Assembly: GCA_019425105.1 (NCBI GenBank)
Contig: JAHYYD010000133.1
Location: forward strand, 1-6,197
Reading direction: 5' to 3'
From: Actinomycetota bacterium
Lineage (GTDB): Bacteria; Actinomycetota; Actinomycetes; Actinomycetales; Actinomycetaceae
Length of the DNA: 6,197 bases
Below, in pieces: positions 1 to 6,197 of this stretch (position 1 is the first letter of the stretch; each line of letters starts with the position of its first letter). A program made the translations under genes and the position numbers. The notes beneath the pieces were generated by a model. It was not told the DNA's origin. It saw nothing but the letters and a program-made list of their open reading frames with translations, and did not search any database.

Positions 1-33
1 GGACGTTTGGCGCTGATCTCCTTGACAGATGCG

Positions 34-74
34 CAGGCCCGCGGACCCAGCACGCTGCTGGGGCCGCGGGCCTG
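34..74 (-). terminator. Transcription terminator hairpin after the S8 gene
   Basis: The inverted repeat begins 19 bp after the stop codon. It has 11 perfect pairs (34-44 with 64-74), one A/G mismatch (45/63), six more pairs (46-51 with 57-62) and a 5-nt loop. No T-tract follows, which is common for terminators in high-GC actinobacteria. Being near-symmetric, it could also act on plus-strand transcripts. Confidence 0.8.
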
Positions 75-93
75 GAGCCACCTCAGTGGCGTT

Positions 94-507
94 CTAGCTG
101 ATCAGCTGTCCCGTCTCCGAGAAGGTGTACCAGGTCCAGAAGATGCGCAGGCGGCCCGTGGCCATCGCGCCGCTCCCGGTCTTCAGGTAGTACCAGGCAC
201 CGCCGTCTTTGAGCCACCCCGTCATCATCTTGCCGGTGGTGGGATTGAGGTAGTACCAGGTCTCACCGTCCTTGACCCAGCCGGTCGCCATGGCACCCGT
301 GGCCGGATCCAGGTAGTACCAGGAGATACCGTCGAGGACCCATCCGCTCGCCTGCGCGCCCGATGCCTTGTGGTAGTACCAGGAGCCCTGTTCCTTGACC
401 CAGCCGGTACGCATGTAGCCGCGCGCGTCGAAGCGGTACGTGGCCCCGTCGATGGCGAGGGTCGTGTCGGCGGGGTAGGTCCCGTCCTCGTAGCGGTACC
501 ACCATCC
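94..507 (-). repeat. Wall-binding (choline/glucan-binding-like) repeat module of the S8 protein, copy A
   Basis: The last 137 codons plus stop. There are about six units of 20-21 residues: a degenerate first unit (GWWYRYEDGTYP), four clear WYY units (GSWYYH, SWYYLDPATG, TWYYLNPTTG, AWYYLKTGSG) each followed by a GW or GR step, and a divergent last unit (WTWYTFSETGQLIS). The DNA core ggtagtacca on the plus strand recurs at 186, 249, 312 and 372, giving periods of 63, 63 and 60 bp. Repeats of this form in other Gram-positives bind choline or wall glycans through the aromatic residues; the ligand here is unknown. Confidence 0.88.
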
Positions 508-3500
508 GCGGCCGTCCCGCTTCCATGTTCCGTTCTTCGCCTCGGGCGCGGGAGCGCTCACGTGAATGGTGGCGCTGGCAGTCACGCTGGGCTGCGTCGG
601 GTCGGTCACGGTGATGGTCGCGTCGCCCGCGCCCACCGCGCTGACTTCGCCGGTGACACTGACGGTTGCCACGGCCTCGTCCGAGGAGGACCAGGTAAGT
701 GCCGTCACGTTGGCGTCCGAGGGTTCGTGGGTGGCGCTCAGCGTCAGCGTCTCACCGACCCTCAGCGTCGCGGACGTCTGGGAGAGCGCCAGCGACGTCA
801 TGGGGATCGCCTTGAGGGCGACCGGAGCCGTTCCCTTGTTGGCGGGCCAGTCCCACACGTGCAGGTAGATGGACGACGGGTCCCCACCGATGCTGGCCAG
901 AGTATCCTTCAGCGCAATGTCGAAGTGGCGGTGAACCAGCCCATCCTCCCCGCGTTCGGTCGGGTAGACCTCGGCGCCGCGCTCGACGATGGGGCCATCG
1001 GCGGTGGCCGAGAAGCCGACGGCCGATATGGGCGAGGAGTCGGCGACGTCGAAGGAGAGCGTTCGCTCATTACCATCGCCACTGACCGTCACGTTCGAGA
1101 TGACGGGGGCCTTGGTGTCCAGCGTGAGGCCGTAGCTGATCTGCTGGGTTGAGGGCGAGGGCCCCTCGGTCGTGCCCTCGATCGTCAGCGTGTACCGTCC
1201 GTCCGGCAGCTCGCTTCCATCGGGCGCGTAGCCGGAGAACCAGGGGGCGCATCCGGGCACAGAGTCCTCGACGGTACGCGGCGAGCGCTCCTGCACGTCG
1301 TAGATGGACCGATCCGCGCGCCCACACGTGAAGGTGCGGATGGTTTGGCCTGCCTCGTTGGCGAAGGTGTAGGTCAGGGAAGACACGGAGCGCAGCAGCA
1401 CGGTACCCGGGCGCACGCCCCTGCGCGCGTTCTCATCCGTCGAACGGGTGATGATGAAGAGGTCGGGATTGACCCCGTTGATCATCCGCTCGTCCTCGAC
1501 GTCGAAGGGGCTCTGCTGTCCGAACGGGAGGTTTCCATCCATGAAGGTCGACCCGTAGCCGCTGATGTGGTTGTTCGGGGTGACCTGGTCGAAGATGGCG
1601 GGCGCGCCCCAGGAGCCGTAGAAGCCCATGTAGGGGACGGTGAGGTTCGGTGCCCCGTCGGTGCTCGTGAAGGTCACGGCACCGTCGATGAACGTTCCCT
1701 TGGGGGTGTTCGCGGCCGCGTACGAGGCGAAGGCCTCGCGCGGGGTCACGGTGACGGTCACGGTGGCCTCCCCCTTGGCGGGCACGGTCACCGAGTCCGC
1801 GGAGAACGTCAGGTCAATGCCCTTCCCCGCCCAGTTGGTCGAGTGGTGCGACAGCAGCATGCTCTCGACCTTTTCGGACAGCGCCTGGCCGCCGAGGGTA
1901 TAGGTGCGCGCACTGTCGGAGACGTTCGTGAGGGTGACCTGGAAGCTCCAGCCGGAGGTGCCCTCGCCCAGGTCAGCCTTGGGCCGTGACGGGTTGGCCG
2001 CGCCAACGACGCTCGGGTACACGAACGAGGTCGTGGCCCCCGCAGCGTCGACCAGGCCGGCACCCACTCGGCGAGGCGAGTAGAAGGTACCGTCATCCTG
2101 CTGCGCATCCGCGATCGGGCGGGCGGTGCCCATCAGGAGCTTTGTGACCACGGCGTTCTTCTCGGCGTCCGACAGACCCGCGAAGGCGGGGTCGGATGCC
2201 ACGCGCTGACGCACGAGGGTAGCGACCGCGGCGGCCTGACCCGAGGCCTCGGCCGTGCCGGACTCGTTATCGTAGTCGTTTCCGGGCGTGGCGGACGCGA
2301 CCCTGCCGCCGGGTGCTGCGATCTCGGGCTTGAGCCGCAGGTCAGGGGTGGCACCGGTCGAGGAGAAGTCCGACGCGGACAGGCCCTCGGGCACGGTGAG
2401 AGTCGTGGAGGGCGAGACGCTGACCTCGATCGATCCGGTGCCGGAGGCCTTGATCGCGTCGTAGAGGCGGTTGCGATCCGAGGTCGTGATGGTGCCCATC
2501 GGGATGCTAAACCAGCGGTCGACCGACCACTTCACAGGGGTTTCGGTGTCGTACCAGTGGCCGAGCAGAACGCCTGCAGGCTTGCTCGTCAGGGACTTCA
2601 GGGCCTTGATCTTGTGCTTGACCTCCACGTCCTTGCCCCGCGAGTCGGTGCCTCCCAGCTCTTCGAGAAGGATCGTGTGGGACAGGTCCCCATAGTCCGC
2701 GCCCAGGTACTTCGTCAGGTCCTCGCTCGAGCCGTTACCGGCGTAGACGACGCGGTACGTTCCCTCGGCGAGAGAGTCAAAGCCTGGTCCGTCGCCCTTG
2801 CCCATGCGGGTCACGGGACGGTATCCGATCAGGTGATCACCGAAGGTGATGGCTCCCATGATCTCCTGCTCGTTGACCGAGGCGACCGCGAGGGTCGAGG
2901 AAAAAGAGGCCGGGAAACCGAGCGCGCCGTTGTCCGGGTCGTCCGCGCGCCCGTAGCGCTCAACGTCCCCGGCGGGCGCGTAGACGGTCGTGCCCTGCGC
3001 GCCGAGGGTCTCGTAGACCTGGGAATAGAGGGACGCGGCGGCGTCGCTCATTCCTTCGGTCTTGGAGAAAGACACGGAGACGACGTCGGGACGCAGGACC
3101 ATCGCGTCGTCAAGCGCCGCCAGCAGGTCGACATCACTCGCGTTGTTGCCCGGATCCTTCGTCACCTTCGCGACGATCAGCTGCGCCTGGGGTGCGGCTC
3201 CGGAGAACTGTCCCCCATTGGCGGCCGCGAGGGCGGCGACGCGCGTGCCCTGAGTGTTCGCAGCGTGCGCATGGTCGTCTCCTTCGTCCGTGGCGAGCAC
3301 GTTCGTGTCCCCGTCACCGTAGTCGTAGGCGAAAGGAATCTTGGGGCTGACCCAGACTCCCGCCTTGCCTGCGCCCAGCTGTGAGGTCAGGGAAGCCGCC
3401 CCATCCTGCGTGAGGCGCAGCGACGCGGCTTCCATGTCGCCGGCGAAGGCCTCGTGCGAGGTGTCGATGCCACTGTCGATGAGCTCGATGACCTGGCCTT

Positions 3501-4005
3501 GGCCCTTCTGAGTGGCCGCGTTGGCCCGCATCATCTGCGCCGCCGCTCCGGGCGTGATGCCGGAGTCTCCGCCGGCAGCGGCACGGTACTGTCCGTTGAT
3601 CTCTTCGTCGGTGACGAACGTGTTATAGCCTTCCAGGAACGCGCCCTTGACGCCGGCCGTCGATCGGATCGCCCCGAGTGTCGAGGCGGGGGCCTGGATC
3701 GCGAATCCATCGAAGGCGTGGAGGTAGTCGCGCACATCGGAAATGGTGGAGCCCGGGCTGGCCGCAGCCACGGCCTCGCCGATGCGCTTCTTCATCTGCG
3801 CGTAGTACACTGCGCGGTCGACTCCGTCATCACGCGCGTCGAGTTGGACGATGATCGTGCTGGGCGAGTCATCGCCGGCCTGCTGGGACGACGAGGCCTG
3901 GGTTGCGTCGGCGTCAGCAGCGAAGGCCGCGGGCACGCCGGTCGTCGTGAATGCGAGAGCACCGGCCGCTATCAGCGTGAGCGCTACGCGTCGGTAGTGG
4001 AACAT
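94..4005 (-). CDS. Cell-wall-bound S8 (subtilisin-like) protein of lactocepin/C5a-peptidase architecture, predicted inactive (pseudoprotease)
   Basis: A 1303-residue secreted surface protein. Domains in order: signal peptide 1-29 (FHYRR, hydrophobic run, cut after AFA); I9-like propeptide about 49-127; S8 domain about 150-655 with a PA-like insert about 386-516; Fn3-like domain about 676-796, ending in the family's VPYMGFYGSWGAPAIFD landmark; further Ig/Fn3-like strands to about 1070, including GYAPDGSELPDGRYTLTI; Big_2 about 1078-1159; wall-binding repeats 1167-1303. Active-site check: Asp is kept (LIDSGID, D177), but HGTHVAG reads QGTRVAA (Q252), the oxyanion AGN reads AGD (D347), and SGTSMASPH reads SGTAEASGQ (A585). 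Hydrolysis is therefore not expected. Its only two cysteines, C894 and C919, could form a disulfide. I chose the ATG at 4005 because the signal peptide begins there; in-frame ATGs at 4077 and 4071 would place 24 or 22 polar residues before it and lack a ribosome site. The wall-anchored role is inferred; the substrate or ligand is unknown. Confidence 0.9.
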   Translation of the reverse strand: MFHYRRVALTLIAAGALAFTTTGVPAAFAADADATQASSSQQAGDDSPSTIIVQLDARDDGVDRAVYYAQMKKRIGEAVAAASPGSTISDVRDYLHAFDGFAIQAPASTLGAIRSTAGVKGAFLEGYNTFVTDEEINGQYRAAAGGDSGITPGAAAQMMRANAATQKGQGQVIELIDSGIDTSHEAFAGDMEAASLRLTQDGAASLTSQLGAGKAGVWVSPKIPFAYDYGDGDTNVLATDEGDDHAHAANTQGTRVAALAAANGGQFSGAAPQAQLIVAKVTKDPGNNASDVDLLAALDDAMVLRPDVVSVSFSKTEGMSDAAASLYSQVYETLGAQGTTVYAPAGDVERYGRADDPDNGALGFPASFSSTLAVASVNEQEIMGAITFGDHLIGYRPVTRMGKGDGPGFDSLAEGTYRVVYAGNGSSEDLTKYLGADYGDLSHTILLEELGGTDSRGKDVEVKHKIKALKSLTSKPAGVLLGHWYDTETPVKWSVDRWFSIPMGTITTSDRNRLYDAIKASGTGSIEVSVSPSTTLTVPEGLSASDFSSTGATPDLRLKPEIAAPGGRVASATPGNDYDNESGTAEASGQAAAVATLVRQRVASDPAFAGLSDAEKNAVVTKLLMGTARPIADAQQDDGTFYSPRRVGAGLVDAAGATTSFVYPSVVGAANPSRPKADLGEGTSGWSFQVTLTNVSDSARTYTLGGQALSEKVESMLLSHHSTNWAGKGIDLTFSADSVTVPAKGEATVTVTVTPREAFASYAAANTPKGTFIDGAVTFTSTDGAPNLTVPYMGFYGSWGAPAIFDQVTPNNHISGYGSTFMDGNLPFGQQSPFDVEDERMINGVNPDLFIITRSTDENARRGVRPGTVLLRSVSSLTYTFANEAGQTIRTFTCGRADRSIYDVQERSPRTVEDSVPGCAPWFSGYAPDGSELPDGRYTLTIEGTTEGPSPSTQQISYGLTLDTKAPVISNVTVSGDGNERTLSFDVADSSPISAVGFSATADGPIVERGAEVYPTERGEDGLVHRHFDIALKDTLASIGGDPSSIYLHVWDWPANKGTAPVALKAIPMTSLALSQTSATLRVGETLTLSATHEPSDANVTALTWSSSDEAVATVSVTGEVSAVGAGDATITVTDPTQPSVTASATIHVSAPAPEAKNGTWKRDGRGWWYRYEDGTYPADTTLAIDGATYRFDARGYMRTGWVKEQGSWYYHKASGAQASGWVLDGISWYYLDPATGAMATGWVKDGETWYYLNPTTGKMMTGWLKDGGAWYYLKTGSGAMATGRLRIFWTWYTFSETGQLIS

Positions 4006-4091
4006 TGTCGGCTCGCTTTCTTCACACCTAAAGTGTTGAGCTGCATGAGGGTGAGTGATCGCGCGCTGCATTCGCATGGACGCACGATGTG
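4006..4091 (-). promoter_or_regulatory. Leader and probable promoter region of the S8 gene
   Basis: If both hairpins terminate the LRR transcript, the S8 promoter must lie in these 86 bp. I find no convincing -35/-10 pair. A weak ribosome site is visible: AGAAAG and GCGAG, 10 and 6 nt before the ATG. A small imperfect inverted repeat (TCACAC at 4022-4027 against GTGTTGA at 4033-4039) lies just before it and might be an operator, but it is short enough to be chance. Confidence 0.35.
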
Positions 4092-4118
4092 GCGGGTGCG
4101 GCCAGCGGCTGCACCCGC
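4092..4118 (-). terminator. Second GC hairpin between the genes: tandem terminator or leader hairpin
   Basis: A 12-pair stem (4092-4103 with 4107-4118, one G-T pair at 4100/4110) closes on a 3-nt loop (AGC). It lies 13 bp beyond the first hairpin and 86 bp before the S8 start codon. It could back up the first terminator, or sit in the leader of the S8 mRNA if transcription starts upstream of it. The sequence does not decide between these. Confidence 0.6.
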
Positions 4119-4131
4119 GTCTCCTCGCGAG

Positions 4132-4173
4132 CGCGCCCGCTCCCCCGGAACAAGTCCGGGGAGGGCGGGCGCG
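4132..4173 (-). terminator. Terminator-like hairpin after the LRR gene
   Basis: The stem begins 29 bp past the TAA of the LRR gene. It has nine outer pairs (4132-4140 with 4165-4173), a T-G wobble (4141/4164), a C-G pair (4142/4163), a bulged A at 4162, seven inner pairs (4143-4149 with 4155-4161) and a 5-nt loop. No T-tract is present. The position and strength support termination of the LRR transcript. Confidence 0.75.
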
Positions 4174-4202
4174 ACGCGTGGGTATGCATTGTCGTCAGGC
4201 GC

Positions 4203-4616
4203 TTAGTGGATCCACTGGCCCGAGTCGGAGAAGCGGTAGTACTTCCATCCGATCCAGACGCGACCCGTCACCATCTGGCCGCTTCCGGGCTTCAGGTAGT
4301 ACCAGGCATCACCGTCCTTCACCCAGCCAGTCAGCATCTTGCCGTTGGCAGGGTTCAGGTAGTACCAGTGCGCGCCATCCTTGACCCATCCCGTGACCAT
4401 GGTGCCCGTGGCGGGATCCATGTAGTACCAGGAGACGCCATCGAGGACCCAGCCGCTGGCCTGCGCGCCCGAGAGGGTGTGGTAGTACCAGTTGCCCTCG
4501 TCAAAGACCCAGCCGGTACGCATGTAGCCATCCGCGTCGAAGCGGTACACCTGGCCGTCGATGGTCTTACTCGTGTTGGCCGGATAGGTGCCATCCGAGT
4601 AGCGGTACCACCAGCC
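4203..4616 (-). repeat. Wall-binding repeat module of the LRR protein, copy B, direct repeat of 94-507
   Basis: This aligns without gaps to 94-507 at a constant offset of 4109 bp, including the stop codons. The core ggtagtacca recurs at the matching places 4295, 4358, 4421 and 4481. Exact shared blocks include 24 bp at 397-420/4506-4529 and 16 bp at 424-439/4533-4548. By eye, about 38 of 137 residues differ. Differences cluster at the x positions of the repeats and in the last unit (WKYYRFSDSGQWIH). Confidence 0.9.
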
Positions 4617-6197
4617 GCGAGCGCCCCAGGCCCATGCACCCTCGGCGGGCGTCGTATCAGACGAGGCCTTGAGGGTCACGGTCGTCGAGGTGACGGCGTG
4701 GGGGTCCTGACGCACGTCGACGCGCAGGGAAACATCAGCGCTGGTCGGGGTCCACGTGTAGATGTCGGTGGTCGCCGTCTCGTCCGAACTGCCCTGCATC
4801 GACTCCCAATCCTGGAGGACCGTTTCGGTGCCGTCAGCGCCGACCTGCACGACGCGCAGCTCGCGTCCGCCGAGGGTGCCGCCCTGCGCGGAGACGTTGA
4901 CGGTCGTCGGCGTGCCCACCGCGCTGGTGAGCGTGTACCCGGCCCCGGCCTCGTTGATGCCGGTGCCCGACACCGTGACCTGGGGCTTCGCGTACTCGAA
5001 GAGGTTGGCCGTGTTGTAGCCGGCGTTCTTCATGGCCGTCTCGGTAAGCGTCCATGCCTTCGAGCCCTTGGGGGCGGCGACGTAGATCTCCGTACCCTCC
5101 TTGAGGTCATCGTCCATGTCGGCGGCGAGCTTGATCTCCTCGACGGTCGAGGGCAGCACCAGGACGCGGGGCGTGTCGAACCAGAAGGTGAATCGGGTCA
5201 TCCCCTCGCCGAAGTAGGCGCTGTCCGGGCGGCCGTTGGAGGCCTTGCCCTCGTAGTAGAACTCGCCGTCGTTACCGCCGTGCACGATGATGTGGCGCGG
5301 GGTGGTGGTCGCGCGCGGGGTCATCCACAGTTCCGTGACCTGCGAGCCCAGCTCGATCGTGTCCAGGCCGTTGTTGACCAGGCCGCGGGCGACCGTCACC
5401 GAGTCGGGGATGACGAGGTCGGTGAGGTTCGTATCGCCGTCGAAGGCACCGTATCCGATGGTCGTCAGGCCCTCGGGCAGGACGACACGACGCAGGGAGG
5501 AGTTGTTCGCGAATGCGGCATCAGCGATAGCGGTCGTCCCCTTGGGAACCGTCACGTCTGTGTCCGTCTTCGTGGGCAGGTACAGGACCAGGGTGCGGCC
5601 AGCGTCGCCCTTGCCGTACAGGGCACCGTCTTCCACGGAGTACACCGTGTTGGCGGGGTCCACGGTCAGCGAGGCGAGGTTGTTCGCGTCCACGAATGCG
5701 GATTCTCCGATGGTGGCAATGCCCGAGCCCAGGTGGACGGAGGTCAGGGCGGTGTCGTTGGAGAAGGCACCCTTACCGATCGAGGTCACTGAGTCGGGGA
5801 GTGTGGCGGAGGTGAGCGCCGTGGTGTCGAAGGCGTAGTCGCCGACCTCGGCCAGGCGATTCAGGTCGGGACGGAAATTCACCTCGGCGAGGGACTTGTC
5901 GTAGCGGAAGGCACTATCCGGCAGCATCGTGGCACCACCCAGGTCAACGCGCTCCAGCTTGGGCATGTACCAGAAAGCCGTGTCGTCCATGGACTCGAAG
6001 GCGTCAGGCAGGGTCAGGGACGTGATCCGCGCCCCCACGAACGCACCCTTGCCAACGTTACGCAGATGCGAGGGCAGGGTCACGGAGGTGATCTGCGCAG
6101 AGGCGAAAGCACCCTCGTCGATGAATGCGGTTTCCTCGGCAACGGTGTACGAGCCGCCCGAGTTCTTCGCCTGCGGGTATGTCGCCAGGTGCGTCAG
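4203..6197 (-). CDS. BspA-type leucine-rich-repeat (LRR_5) surface protein with wall-binding repeats, 5' end outside the window
   Basis: The C-terminal 664 residues are visible. The frame is open to the window edge, so the start and any signal peptide lie beyond 6197. The GTG at 6083 is an internal Val inside a repeat, not a start. Residues 1-275 are LRR_5 repeats with the recurrent pattern I(x)xGAF...LxxLxLPxxVTxI and nine AF landmarks. Residues about 276-411 are beta-rich and only loosely repeat-like (IIVHGGNDGEFYYEGKAS, then VLVLPSTVEEIKLA). About 412-518 looks like an Ig-like beta-sandwich (VTVSGTGINEAGAGYTL to TSTTVTLKASS). Residues 528-664 are the aromatic wall-binding module. I see no cysteine and no LPXTG motif. 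BspA-family LRR proteins are known in oral bacteria to bind extracellular matrix or host proteins; that role here is inference. It lies 197 bp upstream of the S8 gene on the same strand, with a terminator-like hairpin between. Confidence 0.9.
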   Translation of the reverse strand: MTHLATYPQAKNSGGSYTVAEETAFIDEGAFASAQITSVTLPSHLRNVGKGAFVGARITSLTLPDAFESMDDTAFWYMPKLERVDLGGATMLPDSAFRYDKSLAEVNFRPDLNRLAEVGDYAFDTTALTSATLPDSVTSIGKGAFSNDTALTSVHLGSGIATIGESAFVDANNLASLTVDPANTVYSVEDGALYGKGDAGRTLVLYLPTKTDTDVTVPKGTTAIADAAFANNSSLRRVVLPEGLTTIGYGAFDGDTNLTDLVIPDSVTVARGLVNNGLDTIELGSQVTELWMTPRATTTPRHIIVHGGNDGEFYYEGKASNGRPDSAYFGEGMTRFTFWFDTPRVLVLPSTVEEIKLAADMDDDLKEGTEIYVAAPKGSKAWTLTETAMKNAGYNTANLFEYAKPQVTVSGTGINEAGAGYTLTSAVGTPTTVNVSAQGGTLGGRELRVVQVGADGTETVLQDWESMQGSSDETATTDIYTWTPTSADVSLRVDVRQDPHAVTSTTVTLKASSDTTPAEGAWAWGARGWWYRYSDGTYPANTSKTIDGQVYRFDADGYMRTGWVFDEGNWYYHTLSGAQASGWVLDGVSWYYMDPATGTMVTGWVKDGAHWYYLNPANGKMLTGWVKDGDAWYYLKPGSGQMVTGRVWIGWKYYRFSDSGQWIH
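5373..6197 (-). repeat. LRR_5 (BspA-type) repeat array
   Basis: Protein-level repeats of about 22-24 residues with landmarks GAF/SAF/YAF followed by LxxLxLPxxVxxI. They are irregular at DNA level. The array is interrupted at 5511-5597 by a segment reading TLVLYLPTKTDTDVTVP. A second copy of that segment type (LATYPQAKNSGGSYTV) sits at the very window edge, so at least one more block of repeats should lie upstream. Confidence 0.85.

Noticed and set aside
18..23. AAGGAG on the minus strand as a ribosome site for a next gene
   Set aside because: No start codon occurs within the 17 nt left before the window edge, so the spacing is too long.
22..27. TTGACA as a plus-strand -35 box
   Set aside because: No -10 element stands at a proper distance; the hairpin at 34-74 occupies that space.
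94..507. Tandem 60-63 bp repeats as a CRISPR array
   Set aside because: The units are coding, diverge at DNA level and have no constant repeat with unique spacers.
7..1152. A 381-codon plus-strand open frame opposite the S8 gene
   Set aside because: Same mirror pattern (VVPG repeats) and no recognisable domain; it also crosses the terminator hairpin at 34-74.
4006..4077. Upstream in-frame ATG starts (4077, 4071) for the S8 gene
   Set aside because: They would add 22-24 polar residues, including His and Cys, before the signal peptide, and have no ribosome site in front.
4089..5792. A 567-codon plus-strand open frame opposite the LRR gene
   Set aside because: It is antisense to a gene with clear LRR and wall-binding repeats. 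Its product is a G/V/R-rich sequence whose VVPG...DP repeats are the mirror of the wall-binding repeats. Long shadow frames are expected in high-GC DNA.
6081..6083. GTG start for the LRR gene
   Set aside because: The frame continues open to 6197 and encodes more LRR_5 sequence (AETAF-type landmark, GAFASAQITS), so this codon is an internal Val.
94..6197. Sortase (LPXTG) anchoring of either protein
   Set aside because: Neither C terminus has LPXTG, a membrane segment or a basic tail; both end in wall-binding repeats.

Overview
The window is GC-rich DNA holding two large genes on the minus strand, both for secreted, cell-wall-attached surface proteins. Strong G/C preference at third codon positions, a Gram-positive-type signal peptide, and aromatic GW...WYY wall-binding repeats at both C termini suggest a high-GC Gram-positive actinobacterium. 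An oral or gut member of the Actinomycetaceae (Schaalia/Actinomyces type) is my best guess. That guess rests on the style of the proteins, not on a marker gene.

Layout in the direction of transcription (high to low coordinates): (1) 6197-4203 is the 3' part of a BspA-type leucine-rich-repeat (LRR_5) surface protein whose start lies beyond the window. It runs LRR array, degenerate beta region, Ig-like domain, six-unit wall-binding module. (2) 4202-4006 is a 197-bp intergenic region with two strong GC hairpins in tandem (4132-4173 and 4092-4118). (3) 4005-94 is a complete 1303-residue subtilisin-family protein (S8, lactocepin/C5a-peptidase architecture) with signal peptide, propeptide, S8 domain with PA insert, Fn3-like domains, Big_2 domain and a wall-binding module. 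(4) 93-1 holds an isolated terminator hairpin (34-74).

The main discovery is that the S8 protein looks catalytically dead. The family landmarks align well, but His is Gln252, the oxyanion Asn is Asp347 and the nucleophile Ser is Ala585; only Asp177 remains. The frame is otherwise intact over 1303 residues, which points to a retained non-proteolytic role such as adhesin, scaffold or decoy.

The second theme is a shared anchor. The last 137 codons and the stop of both genes align without a gap at a constant offset of 4109 bp and are about 70% identical at protein level by eye. The two proteins probably decorate the same wall sites, and the repeat is a possible substrate for recombination between the genes. 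Neither protein has an LPXTG sorting signal.
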